Source: Actinomycetota bacterium
Lineage (GTDB): Bacteria > Actinomycetota > Actinomycetes > S36-B12
Direction of reading: 5' to 3'
NCBI GenBank assembly: GCA_016870195.1
Contig: VGCC01000006.1
Location: 47,807 to 111,806, forward strand
DNA: 64,000 nucleotides
The notes beneath the pieces are model-generated. The model was not told the DNA's origin, did no database searches, and worked only from the letters and a program-made list of their open reading frames with translations. The position numbers and the translations under genes were made by a program. Shown one piece after another: positions 35,718 to 46,505 of the stretch; the stretch's first letter is position 1; every line of letters begins with the position of its first letter.

Positions 35718-36614
35718 GTGAGCAAACCGGGTTTCAACGTCGCGGGAGCCATCGATCTGGCCGCCCTCGCATCGCAGAAGCAGAATCAGGCGAAGGCGAA
35801 CGCCGCGTTGGCGAACGCACCGGAGGGCCTGGTCATCGATGCGACGACCGCGAACTTCGCCACCGACGTGATCGAGCGCTCGATGACGATTCCGGTGGTC
35901 TTGGATTTGTGGGCCACCTGGTGTGGACCGTGCAAGCAACTCTCGCCGATACTGGAGAAGTTGGCGGTTGACTACGGGGGTCGCTGGATTCTGGCCAAGG
36001 TCGACGTCGACGCTGAGCAGCAGATCGCCGCGGCATTCCAGGTGCAGTCGATCCCCTCCGTGTTCGCGGTTATCAAGGGGCAGCCCGTGCCACTGTTCCA
36101 GGGTGCGTACCCGGAGGCACAGATCCGGCAGATCCTCGACGAGGTGCTCCGCGTCGCGGCTGAACAGGACGTGACCGGAAGCCTGGCCGCCACTCAGGAG
36201 GTTGTCGAGGAGATCGAAGAACCCGTAGACCCGCGCATCGAGCGGGCGGTCACCGCCATCGACGCGGGGGAGTGGGCGAACGCACGTATCGCGTACCGGG
36301 AGATCCTCGAACAGGATCCACACGATGCTGACGCGCTCGCAGGAGTCGCGCTCGTCGGAGTCCTCGAGCGCACCGCGCACGGGGTGGCACCCACAGCACC
36401 GTCCACCGTCACCGAGTTCCTGTCCGCTGCAGATTTCGCGGTGGCCGAAGGTGACTTCCCGCGCGCATTCGATTTGGGGATCACCGCGGTGCAGATAGCC
36501 TCGGGCGACGAACGGAACTCGGCACGGGATCGCGTCGTGGAGTACTTCACGATTGCCGGCGAGCACCCCGATGTCCCGAAGGCTCGAACGCGATTGGCGA
36601 GCGCGCTGTTCTAG
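35718..36614 (+). CDS. Thioredoxin-domain protein with TPR-like C-terminus (YbbN/CnoX-like)
   Basis: [20 protein letters not shown] plus C-terminal [30 protein letters not shown]. Confidence 0.9.
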   Translation: MSKPGFNVAGAIDLAALASQKQNQAKANAALANAPEGLVIDATTANFATDVIERSMTIPVVLDLWATWCGPCKQLSPILEKLAVDYGGRWILAKVDVDAEQQIAAAFQVQSIPSVFAVIKGQPVPLFQGAYPEAQIRQILDEVLRVAAEQDVTGSLAATQEVVEEIEEPVDPRIERAVTAIDAGEWANARIAYREILEQDPHDADALAGVALVGVLERTAHGVAPTAPSTVTEFLSAADFAVAEGDFPRAFDLGITAVQIASGDERNSARDRVVEYFTIAGEHPDVPKARTRLASALF

Positions 36615-38767
36615 GTGGGACCGTGGAAGTAGCACGCGGCCAACGGGGGCAGCACCACCGTCGCACGGGGTCTGCCGCCAGCATCCGGTAACGCATGGAT
36701 GGCTCCGAGGTTCCCGGTATCGGTACCACCGTAGATGGATGCGTCGGAGTTGAGCACCTCGCGCCATGTGCCCGGCGTGGGAAGTGCGAGTGAGTGCTGG
36801 AGTCGCGGAACGGGGGAGAGGTTGACGGCCACCGCGATGCAGTCGCCGACCGGCCCCCATCGCAGCCACGTGAAGACGTTCTCCGCGGAGTTGTCGGGAT
36901 CGAGCCACTGGAAGCCGGACGGGTCGTCGTCCCAGGCCCACAGCGCGGGGGAGTCCCGGTAGACGGAATTGAGGTCCGACACCAGTCGCTGGATCCCCAG
37001 GTGTTCGGGGTAGCGGGTCAGCTCCCAGTCCAGGCCGCGTTCGCTGCTCCATTCAGCGGACTGCGCGAATTCCGAACCCATGAAGAGCAACTTCTTACCC
37101 GGATGCGCCCACATGTAGGCGAGGTACGCCCGAAGGTTCGCCAGCGCTTGCCATCGGTCACCGGGCATGCGGGTGACGAGGGACCCCTTGCCGTGCACCA
37201 CCTCATCGTGGGAGAAGGGGAGCACGAACTGCTCGCTGTAGGCGTACATCATCGAGAACGTCATCTCGTTGTGGTGGTGGACGCGATGGATCGCTTCACG
37301 ACGCATGTATCCGAGTGAGTCGTGCATCCAGCCCATGTTCCACTTGAACCCGAAGCCCAGGCCACCCACATCCGTCGGAGCGGTGACACCCGCCCACGCT
37401 GTCGATTCCTCCGCGATCGTGACGGCACCGGGCACTCGACGGTAGACGGTTGCATTCATCTCCTGGAGGAAGCGGACCGCGTCCAGGTTCTCCCGCCCAC
37501 CGTGGACGTTCGGTGCCCATTCACCCTCGCGTCGGGAGTAATCCAGATAGAGCATCGACGCGACAGCATCCACGCGCAGACCATCGACATGGAACTCTTC
37601 GAGCCAGTAGACCGCGTTGGCGACGAGGAAGTTGCGCACCTCGGGTCGCCCGAAGTCGAAGACGTACGTTCCCCAATCGGGGTGCTCGCCGCGTCGCGGG
37701 TCTGGGTGCTCGAAGAGACAGGTTCCATCGAACCGGGCGAGGGCCCACTCGTCCTTGGGAAAGTGCGCGGGCACCCAATCGATGAGGACACCGATCCCGG
37801 CACGGTGCAGCGCATCGATGAGGAACCGGAGGTCGTCGGGGGAACCGAAGCGAGCGGTGGGCGCGTAGTAGCCGGAGACCTGGTACCCCCACGAGGGCCC
37901 GTACGGATGCTCGGCGACGGGCAGGAACTCGACGTGGGTGAATCCCAGGTCGGTCACGTACTCGACGAGTTCCCGCGCAAGGTCCCGATAATCCAGACCG
38001 GGGCGCCAGGAACCGAGGTGCACCTCGTAGATGGTCATCGGACCACGGTGCGGATCACGCTGTGCACGCGCGAGCATCCACTCCCGATCGCTCCAGGTGT
38101 AGCCCGAGGCGAAGACCACGGAAGCGGTCGCCGGCGGAGTCTCGGCCGCGAGCGCGTAGGGGTCGGCCTTGTCACGCCACACACCGTCGTCTCCCAGGAT
38201 CCGGTACTTGTAGCGAGTTCCGACGCCGACGTCGGGGAGGAAGAGTTCCCAGACACCGGAGGCTCCGAGGCTGCGCATCGGAAACGCCCGCCCGTCCCAG
38301 TGGTCGAAGTCGCCGACGACGCGCACCCCGCGGGCATTCGGCGCCCAGACCGCGAAGGAGGTACCGGAGATCCCGTCGAGTGTCTGCGGGTGTGCGCCGA
38401 GTTTCGTCCAGATCTCCTCGTGGCGACCTTCGCTGATCAGATGCAGGTCGATCTCACCCAGGACCGGGAGAAACCGGTAGGGGTCATGTGCGGAGTGCAC
38501 CTCGGGTCCATAGGGGACGTCGAAGTGGTAGTCGGGAACCACGGTCCCGGAGACGCGAGCGACCCAGAGATCCCCAACCTCGCGCTCCATCGCGATCACG
38601 TCATCAGGGAGCACGAGCGTGACGGAGTCGGCCCCCGGGCGCAGCGTGCGAATCGTCACCCATTTGGAGTCCGAGTGGGCACCGAGGATCGCGTGCGGAT
38701 CATGGTGGGCGCCGGCGAGGAGGCGCTCGATGTCGGGCGGGACGGTCGCCTTGGACGTCCGTGCCAT
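36611..38767 (-). CDS. glgB: 1,4-alpha-glucan branching enzyme
   Basis: [65 protein letters not shown]. Confidence 0.96.
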   Translation of the reverse strand: MARTSKATVPPDIERLLAGAHHDPHAILGAHSDSKWVTIRTLRPGADSVTLVLPDDVIAMEREVGDLWVARVSGTVVPDYHFDVPYGPEVHSAHDPYRFLPVLGEIDLHLISEGRHEEIWTKLGAHPQTLDGISGTSFAVWAPNARGVRVVGDFDHWDGRAFPMRSLGASGVWELFLPDVGVGTRYKYRILGDDGVWRDKADPYALAAETPPATASVVFASGYTWSDREWMLARAQRDPHRGPMTIYEVHLGSWRPGLDYRDLARELVEYVTDLGFTHVEFLPVAEHPYGPSWGYQVSGYYAPTARFGSPDDLRFLIDALHRAGIGVLIDWVPAHFPKDEWALARFDGTCLFEHPDPRRGEHPDWGTYVFDFGRPEVRNFLVANAVYWLEEFHVDGLRVDAVASMLYLDYSRREGEWAPNVHGGRENLDAVRFLQEMNATVYRRVPGAVTIAEESTAWAGVTAPTDVGGLGFGFKWNMGWMHDSLGYMRREAIHRVHHHNEMTFSMMYAYSEQFVLPFSHDEVVHGKGSLVTRMPGDRWQALANLRAYLAYMWAHPGKKLLFMGSEFAQSAEWSSERGLDWELTRYPEHLGIQRLVSDLNSVYRDSPALWAWDDDPSGFQWLDPDNSAENVFTWLRWGPVGDCIAVAVNLSPVPRLQHSLALPTPGTWREVLNSDASIYGGTDTGNLGAIHALPDAGGRPRATVVLPPLAACYFHGPT

Positions 38768-38902
38768 GACACCAGCGTAGGGGGGCAACACAGTGTCCGG
38801 TGGACGGACAGCGAGAAGCATGCAAGGAATGCAACGCGATTACATCGCTCGTGGTGGTTGCGGTGCGATATCCGGGTCGAACCGCGCACTACGGTGTCGG
38901 AC

Positions 38903-41497
38903 GTGAAAGCGCTTCGTCGACTCAATGTCCGCAGCCCGCTCCCGGAGAATCTGCTTCCGCTGGAGGAACTGGCCCTCAACCTCCGCTGGTCCTGGAACTC
39001 GCCGACGCGCGATCTCTTCCGCGACATGGATCCCGCGACCTGGCGTCGATGCGAGCACGATCCCGTGCGATTGCTCGGTGAAGTCTCGGGGGAACGCCTT
39101 GCCGAGCTGAGTGCTGACGAAGGCTTCGTCCGCCGCGTGGATGCGGCGCGTTCGGAACTTGCGTCGTACCTGACCGCAGACATGTGGTTCCAGGAGCGCA
39201 TGACCGCGTGCAGGGGTGTCGCCTACTTCTCGCCGGAGTTCGGCATCACGGGAGCTCTGCCCCAGTACTCGGGGGGACTGGGCATTCTCGCCGGAGACCA
39301 CCTGAAGAGTGCGAGTGATCTAGGCGTGCCGATCATCGGGATCGGACTCTTCTACCGGAGCGGCTACTTCCGGCAGAGCCTGTCCTGGGACGGGTGGCAA
39401 CTCGAGCAGTACCCCGTGTGCGATCCGGAAGGGACTCCGGTCACGCTGTTGCGCGAGTCAGACGGAACGCCGGCAAAGGTCGGTGTCGGCCTTCCCGGTC
39501 ACCGGACCCTTGCCGCGCGAATCTGGGTCGCGCACGTGGGTCGCGTGCCCCTGCTCCTTCTGGACTCCGATGTGGAGGAGAACGGCCCCGCCGAGCGTGA
39601 GGTGACCGACCGTCTCTACGGAGGGGGAGGGGAGTACCGCCTTCAGCAGGAGATGCTCCTCGGCATCGGGGGCACGCGCGCCCTGCGCACCTTCTGTCGG
39701 ATCGCCGGCACCGTGGAGCCCACCGTGTTCCACAGCAACGAAGGGCATGCCGGGTTCCTAGGGGTCGAGCGCATCCGCGAGCTGATTGACGCGCATCACC
39801 TGGACTTCGCGTCCGCACTCGAGGGGGTACGTGCCGGAACCGTCTTCACCACACACACACCTGTGCCTGCAGGAATCGACAGGTTCCCGGTGTCGTTGAT
39901 CGAGCAGTACTTCGGTGGTGACAACGCGGTGGAGGTCGTGCCCGTCCCGGACATCGTTGCTCTCGGGCGCGAGACCTACCCGGGTGGGGATCCGGAGATG
40001 TTCAACATGGCCGTCATGGGCTTGCGACTTGCCGGACGCGCGAACGGTGTGAGTCTGTTGCACGGTGAAGTGTCGCGGGAGATGTTCGCGGGTCTCTGGC
40101 CCGGCTTCGAGGGTGATGACATCCCGATCACATCGATCACCAATGGTGTGCACGCCCCCACGTGGGTAGCACAGGAGATGGCCGACCTCGTTGCAGCGAC
40201 CGCGGGATCCGTGTTCCTCAACGACGCCAGCACGTGGGAGCGCATGTCGGGCGTCGATGAGCGTCAGCTCTGGGAGACCAAGCGTGCCCTTCGCGCGCAA
40301 CTCGTGGACGAGGCGCGCAATCGCCTGCGCGAATCCTGGATAGCCCGCGGCGCAGCGGCGACGGACCTTGATTGGATCCATGGGGTTCTCGACCCTGACA
40401 TCCTGACCATCGGATTCGCTCGCCGTGTTCCCTCCTACAAGCGGCTCACGCTCATGTTGCGTGACCGCGATCGTCTGCGCGCCCTCCTCACAGATCCGGA
40501 TCGGCCCGTGCAGCTCGTCATTGCCGGCAAGGCGCACCCGAATGATGATGGTGGTAAGCGCCTCATCCAGGAGTTGGTGGCGTTCGCGGATGCGCACGAC
40601 GTACGCCATCGCATCGTTTTCCTCCCGAACTACGACATGACCATGGCCACCACGCTGTATCCGGGCTGCGACGTGTGGTTGAACAATCCGATCCGGCCCC
40701 TCGAGGCCAGCGGGACGTCCGGCATGAAGGCTGCACTGAACGGTGCCCTCAACCTCTCGATCTTGGACGGGTGGTGGGACGAATGGTTCGATGGCATGAA
40801 CGGCTGGGCGATTCCTTCTGCCGATCGGGTCGATGATCCGGATAGGCGTGACGACCTCGAGGCGGAGGCGCTGTACGAGCTCATCACCTCCACTGTCGCA
40901 CCCCTGTTCTACGAGCGCGATGATCGAGGGCTCCCAGGGCGATGGCTGGCGATGGTGCGTCACACTCTCGCCACCCTCGGGCCCAAGGTTCTCGCCACAC
41001 GGATGGTGCGCGAGTACGTGACCCGCCTCTACGTGCCGGCGGCGGAGTCCTCCGTGGCAGTGCGCAGTGACGACTTCGCCCTTGCGCGCGAACTTGCCGC
41101 GTGGAAGGGCCGCGTGCGGGGTTCATGGTGGGCTGTACGTGTCGATCACGTCGAGGCCGACTCCGCCGGCGATGCACTCCGCCTTGGCCAATCGGTTGCG
41201 ATCCGGGCCTACGTCTCCTTGGGTGAACTCAGTCCCGACGATGTGCGCGTCGAGGTGATCGCAGGAAGTGTCGATGCGGACGATGTCCTGGTATCCCCAG
41301 CCGTCCAGGCGATGCAGCCGAATGAGCAGTTCGACGGTAATCGTTGGCGCTATTTGGTCGATCTCACCGTGGAGGAGCACGGAGCCTTCGGTTACACGGT
41401 GCGTGTCGTGCCCTGGCACCGCGGCGTGATCGATCAAACCGAGTTGGGGCTGGTGGCGCTGCCGGTGAATGGAATGTTCGAACTCATCCTGCGGTAG
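38903..41497 (+). CDS. glgP: Alpha-glucan phosphorylase (GT35)
   Basis: LALNLRWSWNSPTRDLF N-terminus, YFSPEFGITGALPQYSGGLGILAGDHLKSASDLGVP, EASGTSGMKAALNG; real start GTG 38903. Confidence 0.95.
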   Translation: MKALRRLNVRSPLPENLLPLEELALNLRWSWNSPTRDLFRDMDPATWRRCEHDPVRLLGEVSGERLAELSADEGFVRRVDAARSELASYLTADMWFQERMTACRGVAYFSPEFGITGALPQYSGGLGILAGDHLKSASDLGVPIIGIGLFYRSGYFRQSLSWDGWQLEQYPVCDPEGTPVTLLRESDGTPAKVGVGLPGHRTLAARIWVAHVGRVPLLLLDSDVEENGPAEREVTDRLYGGGGEYRLQQEMLLGIGGTRALRTFCRIAGTVEPTVFHSNEGHAGFLGVERIRELIDAHHLDFASALEGVRAGTVFTTHTPVPAGIDRFPVSLIEQYFGGDNAVEVVPVPDIVALGRETYPGGDPEMFNMAVMGLRLAGRANGVSLLHGEVSREMFAGLWPGFEGDDIPITSITNGVHAPTWVAQEMADLVAATAGSVFLNDASTWERMSGVDERQLWETKRALRAQLVDEARNRLRESWIARGAAATDLDWIHGVLDPDILTIGFARRVPSYKRLTLMLRDRDRLRALLTDPDRPVQLVIAGKAHPNDDGGKRLIQELVAFADAHDVRHRIVFLPNYDMTMATTLYPGCDVWLNNPIRPLEASGTSGMKAALNGALNLSILDGWWDEWFDGMNGWAIPSADRVDDPDRRDDLEAEALYELITSTVAPLFYERDDRGLPGRWLAMVRHTLATLGPKVLATRMVREYVTRLYVPAAESSVAVRSDDFALARELAAWKGRVRGSWWAVRVDHVEADSAGDALRLGQSVAIRAYVSLGELSPDDVRVEVIAGSVDADDVLVSPAVQAMQPNEQFDGNRWRYLVDLTVEEHGAFGYTVRVVPWHRGVIDQTELGLVALPVNGMFELILR

Positions 41498-43586
41498 GAG
41501 CACCGTGGTGTGCCAGGAGCACCGTCACGCTGCGGCTCGGCACACGTAGGACCCGGCTTTCCTCGATGCTCGGCTCGGCGTGAACCTGCCCGCTCGCGGT
41601 GTCCAGGACGCGCGAGTATCCATCGGCCAGCGGTTTACCGGGCAGGTGGAAGTCGACATCGCCCTCAGTTCCATTTAGCAGGAGGATGAAAGTCTCATCG
41701 GTCCATGGGCGGTAGGTGTCGTGGGAGTGCACGTCACCGGACAACCACATGGTCATCGCGTGTGATCGATCACGATTCCAATCGTGGTCCTCCATCTCGA
41801 CGCCGCTCGGGGTCAACCACATGACGTCTTTGCGGCCGTGCTTGGTCACTGGGCGGCCATCGAAGAAGGTGTGCCGTCGGAAGACCTGGTGCTCGCGTCG
41901 TAGACGTGCCACAGCGGCGGTGAAATCATAGATTTCGTGCTGCCACGGGGCTAGTTCCCAGTCGACCCAGGAGATCTCGTTGTCCTGGCAATACGCATTG
42001 TTGTTCCCGCGCTGAGTTCGACCGATCTCATCGCCAGCGCACAGCATGGGTACACCGGTGGAGAGGAACAGCGACGTGAGGAAGTTCCGGACCTGCCGAC
42101 GCCGAATGGCGTTGATCGTGGGGTCGTCCGTCTCACCTTCATGGCCGTAGTTGGCGGAGAGGTTGTTATCCGTGCCATCACGGTTGTCCTCACCGTTGGC
42201 GAGGTTGTGCTTGTGGTCGTAACTCACCAGGTCGTGCAGGGTGAAACCGTCGTGGGCGGTGACGTAGTTGATGCTCGACTGCGGGCGCTTGTTCGTGTCC
42301 CGGTAGAGATCCGCCGAGCCGGTGATGCGGCGGGCAAGTTCGCTCACCGATCCAGTGCCCCGCCAGTAGCTGCGGAGCGCGTCGCGGTACTTGTCGTTCC
42401 ATTCCGCCCAGAGGACGGGGAACTCACCCACCTGGTAGCCACCCGGGCCGATGTCCCATGGCTCGGCGATCAACTTCACGGTGCGCAGGATTGGATCCTG
42501 GGATATCGCCGACATGAAGCTCCCCAACATGTCCACGTCGTGGAATGACCGGGCGAGTGTCGAGGCGAGATCGAACCGGAACCCGTCGACGTGCATCTCC
42601 TGGACCCAGTAGCGCAGGGAGTCCATCACCATCTGCAGGACGTGGGGCTGTGCGATGTTGAGGCTGTTGCCGCACGCCGTGTAGTCGATGTAGGTGCGCT
42701 CGTCGTCCCCAAGTCGGTAGTAGCCGGGATTGTCGATACCGCGAAACGACAAGGTGGGACCGTCCGTCCCACCCTCCGCGGTGTGGTTGTACACGACATC
42801 GAGGATGACCTCGATGCCAGCCTGATGGAGGGCCTTGACCATGGCCTTGAAGTCATCGACCTGCCCGCCGTGGCTCCCGCGTGAGGAGTACCGGGCATGG
42901 GGAGCGAAGTACCCGATCGAGTTGTAACCCCAAAAGTTCGTGAGGTTCCGCTTGAGCAGGGGGAGTTCGCTGACGAAGTGGTGGATGGGCAAGAGCTCGA
43001 TCGCAGTGACACCGATCGATTGCACGTGCGAAATCACCGCTGGGTGGGCGACGCCGGCGTACGTTCCGCGCAGCTCGACGGGGACCTCGGGATGTCGCGT
43101 GGTGAGCCCGCGCACGTGTGCCTCGTAGATCACCGTGTCCGTCCATGGTGTCTCTGGATGTCGATCCTCACCCCAGTCGAACGTGTCGGCGACGACGACG
43201 GAGTGCGGCACGACTCCGGCGGAGTCGCCCATCTCGCGCTGTCCATCATCGGTGGAGTCACGGACTGCGGGGTCGAGGACGAGTTCACCCGTGAGCGCCC
43301 GAGCGTAGGGATCGATCAGGAGCTTCGCCGGGTTCCAGCGCAGCCCGCGATCGGGTTCCCAGGGTCCGTGCACGCGGAATCCGTATCTCGTCCCGGGCGG
43401 CAGGTCATCGACATGGTCGTGGAAGACATGGTTCGTCCGCTCCCGCAGGTCCCGACGCTCCTCGCCTCGGTCGTGCAGCACGCAGAGCTCCACGCGCTCG
43501 GCACCCTCTGCCCACAGCGCCACATTCGCGCCGCCGGAACCGTCGGGCGTGATCCCGAGGGGATCCCAGCGGGGCTTGTGCGGCAC
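41484..43586 (-). CDS. glgX: Glycogen debranching enzyme
   Basis: YEAHVRGLTTRHPEVP, DGFRFDLASTLAR, SWVDWEL, HHFVSELPLL. Confidence 0.95.
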   Translation of the reverse strand: MPHKPRWDPLGITPDGSGGANVALWAEGAERVELCVLHDRGEERRDLRERTNHVFHDHVDDLPPGTRYGFRVHGPWEPDRGLRWNPAKLLIDPYARALTGELVLDPAVRDSTDDGQREMGDSAGVVPHSVVVADTFDWGEDRHPETPWTDTVIYEAHVRGLTTRHPEVPVELRGTYAGVAHPAVISHVQSIGVTAIELLPIHHFVSELPLLKRNLTNFWGYNSIGYFAPHARYSSRGSHGGQVDDFKAMVKALHQAGIEVILDVVYNHTAEGGTDGPTLSFRGIDNPGYYRLGDDERTYIDYTACGNSLNIAQPHVLQMVMDSLRYWVQEMHVDGFRFDLASTLARSFHDVDMLGSFMSAISQDPILRTVKLIAEPWDIGPGGYQVGEFPVLWAEWNDKYRDALRSYWRGTGSVSELARRITGSADLYRDTNKRPQSSINYVTAHDGFTLHDLVSYDHKHNLANGEDNRDGTDNNLSANYGHEGETDDPTINAIRRRQVRNFLTSLFLSTGVPMLCAGDEIGRTQRGNNNAYCQDNEISWVDWELAPWQHEIYDFTAAVARLRREHQVFRRHTFFDGRPVTKHGRKDVMWLTPSGVEMEDHDWNRDRSHAMTMWLSGDVHSHDTYRPWTDETFILLLNGTEGDVDFHLPGKPLADGYSRVLDTASGQVHAEPSIEESRVLRVPSRSVTVLLAHHGAPTAG

Positions 43587-43642
43587 ACACCGACGCTAGC
43601 GCCTGTGCTGCTGGTTACGCTGCTGTGGTCGAAGGGTGCGTG

Positions 43643-44422
43643 ATGGGTGAATTCGTCTCGATAGAGCGCGCAGGTCGTGTGGCGGTGGTTCGCATGGATC
43701 GACCACCGATGAACGCGTTGAACCTGCAGATGCAGCGCGAGCTACAAAGTGCGGCACAGGAGATCGGTGGCGATGAATCGATCGGAGCCGTAATCGTGTA
43801 CGGCGGCCCGAAGGTCTTCGCCGCAGGCGCCGACATCAAGGAGATGGTCAGCATGTCCCATACGGACATGGCCTACGCCGCCCAGTCCCTGCACGAGGCC
43901 TTCAACTCGATCGCATCGATTCCTCAGCCCACGATCGCCGCCATCACCGGGTACGCGCTGGGCGGCGGGTGCGAGGTCGCCCTCTGCTGCGACCTGCGCA
44001 TCGCGGCGGACGATGCGACTCTGGGCCTTCCGGAAGTGACACTCGGGATCATCCCCGGTGCCGGTGGAACGCAGCGCCTTCCGCGGCTGATCGGTGCGTC
44101 GCGGGCCAAGGACCTGATCCTCACGGGTCGCTTCGTGCGTGCAACGGAAGCAGCGGACATCGGTCTCGTCAACCAAGTTGTGCCCGCCGACTCCGTCCTC
44201 GACGTGGCGCGGGAGTATGCCGAGCGACTCGCGCGCGGTGCGGGGCTCGCGTTGCGCGCCGCGAAACTGGCGATCGATGCCGGATTGGATTCGAGCATCG
44301 ATGCCGGACTCGCCCTCGAGCGGACCCTGTTCACCGGCCTCTTCGCGACGGAGGATCGTGCCCGGGGCATGGAGTCGTTCATCACCCAGGGGCCGGGCAA
44401 GGCCGAGTTCATCTCCCGATGA
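43643..44422 (+). CDS. Enoyl-CoA hydratase/isomerase family protein
   Basis: IERAGRVAVVRMDRPPMNALN, FAAGADIKEM, GGGCEVALCCDLRIAADDA, GIIPGAGGTQRLPRL. Confidence 0.92.
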   Translation: MGEFVSIERAGRVAVVRMDRPPMNALNLQMQRELQSAAQEIGGDESIGAVIVYGGPKVFAAGADIKEMVSMSHTDMAYAAQSLHEAFNSIASIPQPTIAAITGYALGGGCEVALCCDLRIAADDATLGLPEVTLGIIPGAGGTQRLPRLIGASRAKDLILTGRFVRATEAADIGLVNQVVPADSVLDVAREYAERLARGAGLALRAAKLAIDAGLDSSIDAGLALERTLFTGLFATEDRARGMESFITQGPGKAEFISR

Positions 44423-45333
44423 CCGACTCCCCATCGTCGGCGAAGGTCGCCAATGTCACTTATCACGATTGGGAAGCCGAGACCTACGACGCGAAGTGGA
44501 GCATCTCATTCGATGATCGCTGCATCGACTACGCCCGCCACGCGTTCGACTCCGCATCAGGCAGGGAACTGTCACTACCGGTACACCGCGCCGTCGAGAT
44601 TGGGGCGGGAACCGGATTCTTCCTGCTCAATCTGATGCAGTCGGGTGTCGCCCGCGCGGGCGTGGTGACAGATATCTCTTCGGGAATGGTGCGCACCGCC
44701 TTGCGCCAGGCGCATGAGTTGGGACTCGACGTCGTAGGTGTCGTGGGCGACGGGGAATCACTCCCGATCACCACTGAGAGTTGTGACCTCGTGGTGGGTC
44801 ATGCCGTTCTGCACCACATTCCCGATGTCGAGCGCGCGATGATCGAAGTACTGCGCATCCTGAGGCCCGGGGGAGTCTTCGTGATCACCGGGGAACCAAC
44901 CCAGCGTGGGGACTACGTCGCGCGACGTCTCTCGAGTCTCACGTGGTGGCTCACCTCGCGCGTGACGCAGTCCCTGGTCCTGCGTGATCGGTGGGCACGA
45001 CCTCCGCAGGAGCTCGCGGAGTCGTCCGAGGCTGCCACTCTTGAGTCCGTCGTCGATCTCCACACCTTTGATCCGGATGAATTGGCTCGCACGTGTCTGC
45101 GTGCCGGGGCGGTGGATGTCCGAACACACACCTCGGAGTTCACCGCCTCATGGTTCGGGTGGCCCGTTCGGACCTTCGAGGCGGCCGTGAAGCCGGGCGC
45201 GCTCGGCTTCGGCTGGTCGATGTTCGCCTACCGAACCTGGCAAAGGCTGGCACGATTGGATGAATCGGTTCTTGCGCGCGTCGTGCCGGATGAGTTGTTC
45301 TACAACGTCTCGGTGTCAGGAGTGAAGCCATGA
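44419..45333 (+). CDS. Class I SAM-dependent methyltransferase (possible Rv3030-type)
   Basis: AVEIGAGTGFFLLNL, LVVGHAVLHHIPDVERAMIEVLRILRPGGVFVITGEP; ATGA overlap upstream. Confidence 0.87.
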   Translation: MTDSPSSAKVANVTYHDWEAETYDAKWSISFDDRCIDYARHAFDSASGRELSLPVHRAVEIGAGTGFFLLNLMQSGVARAGVVTDISSGMVRTALRQAHELGLDVVGVVGDGESLPITTESCDLVVGHAVLHHIPDVERAMIEVLRILRPGGVFVITGEPTQRGDYVARRLSSLTWWLTSRVTQSLVLRDRWARPPQELAESSEAATLESVVDLHTFDPDELARTCLRAGAVDVRTHTSEFTASWFGWPVRTFEAAVKPGALGFGWSMFAYRTWQRLARLDESVLARVVPDELFYNVSVSGVKP

Positions 45334-46505
45334 CTCGCATCGTCCACCTCTCCTGGGAGTACCCGCCCCGGGTGTTCGGAGGTCTGGGACGCCACGTGGT
45401 GGCCCTGGCTGAAGCACAGGCGCGGTTGGGTCACGACGTCACCGTGCTCACCGCTGCGGCAGAGGATGCCCCTGCACGGGAGGTCGTGAACGGCGTCACA
45501 GTGTGGCGAGTGCGCAGGGATCCGCCGGACGTGCCCTTCGACGTCGACCACCTCATGGTCTGGGGATTCGGTCTCGAGACTGCCATCGCACGTGTGGCCG
45601 CCGAGGAAGGGCTTCGGGCCGATGTGGTGCACGCACACGACTGGCATCTGGTGCACGCGGCCGCTGCACTCCGCGTAAGCACGGGTGCGGTCTTCGTGCT
45701 CACCATCCACGCGACGGAGGCGGGTCGACACCGCGGGTGGGTCACCTCGGACCTCTCGCGTCAGATCCACGGACTCGAATGGTGGGCTGCCCGAGAAGCG
45801 GATGTCGTGGTCATCTGTAGCCGGGCGATGGAGGCCGAGGTCCTAACCCTGTTCGGAGCAACGCACGTCGACGTGATCCCGAACGGCGTGGACGTGCACG
45901 AACTCCCGTCGGGAACACGTGGGCGCGAGATCGTGTACCTGGGGCGTCTCGAGTGGGAGAAAGGCGTACAGACGTTGGTCGACGCTCTCGCACTTCTTCG
46001 GTCACGGGGTGTCGACTTCACCGCGGTTCTGTGTGGCCGGGGATCCTTTGAGCCGCGTCTTCGCGAACTGGTCGCCGAGAATCACCTGTCGGACGTCGTG
46101 AGGTTCGAGGGGTGGATCAGCGAGGACGAGAAACGGAGGATGTTGCGCACCGCCGGAGCGGCAGTCGTGCCCTCGTTCTACGAGCCCTTCGGCATCGTGG
46201 CCCTCGAAGCCGTGGAGGCGGGTGCTCCGATCGTGGTCTCGGATGTCGGCGGTCTCAGCGAGATTGCTGCGAACGTGCCGGGATCGATGACATTCCCCTC
46301 CGGCGACGCGGCGGCTCTCGCCGACTCCCTTGCTGTGATTCTCGAGGCCGGCCACGATCCCGTGGCAGCGCGTGCAGTCCTCACCGAGAAGTACTCGTGG
46401 GACGGAATCGCGCGTGACTCGTTGCAGGCGTATTCGCGTGCGTCCCGACGCATGTCCTCGGAGGGCTACAGCGTTCCCCCGGATGATCGCAGTGTCCTCG
46501 ACTGA
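45330..46505 (+). CDS. GT4-family glycosyltransferase (possible Rv3032-type alpha-glucosyltransferase)
   Basis: MTRIVHLSWEYPPRVFGGLGRHVVALAEAQARLGHDVTVLT, VVPSFYEPFGIVALEAVEAGAPIVVSDVGGLSEI; ATGA overlap. Confidence 0.92.
   Translation: MTRIVHLSWEYPPRVFGGLGRHVVALAEAQARLGHDVTVLTAAAEDAPAREVVNGVTVWRVRRDPPDVPFDVDHLMVWGFGLETAIARVAAEEGLRADVVHAHDWHLVHAAAALRVSTGAVFVLTIHATEAGRHRGWVTSDLSRQIHGLEWWAAREADVVVICSRAMEAEVLTLFGATHVDVIPNGVDVHELPSGTRGREIVYLGRLEWEKGVQTLVDALALLRSRGVDFTAVLCGRGSFEPRLRELVAENHLSDVVRFEGWISEDEKRRMLRTAGAAVVPSFYEPFGIVALEAVEAGAPIVVSDVGGLSEIAANVPGSMTFPSGDAAALADSLAVILEAGHDPVAARAVLTEKYSWDGIARDSLQAYSRASRRMSSEGYSVPPDDRSVLD

Noticed and set aside
37322-38902. 527-aa N-terminal extension of the glgP ORF (track ORF 37322..41497)
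   Set aside because: Lies antisense to glgB and has low-complexity, non-protein-like composition; the recognisable glgP sequence begins at GTG 38903.
39758-40963. 401-aa minus-strand ORF opposite glgP
   Set aside because: Antisense shadow; composition not protein-like.
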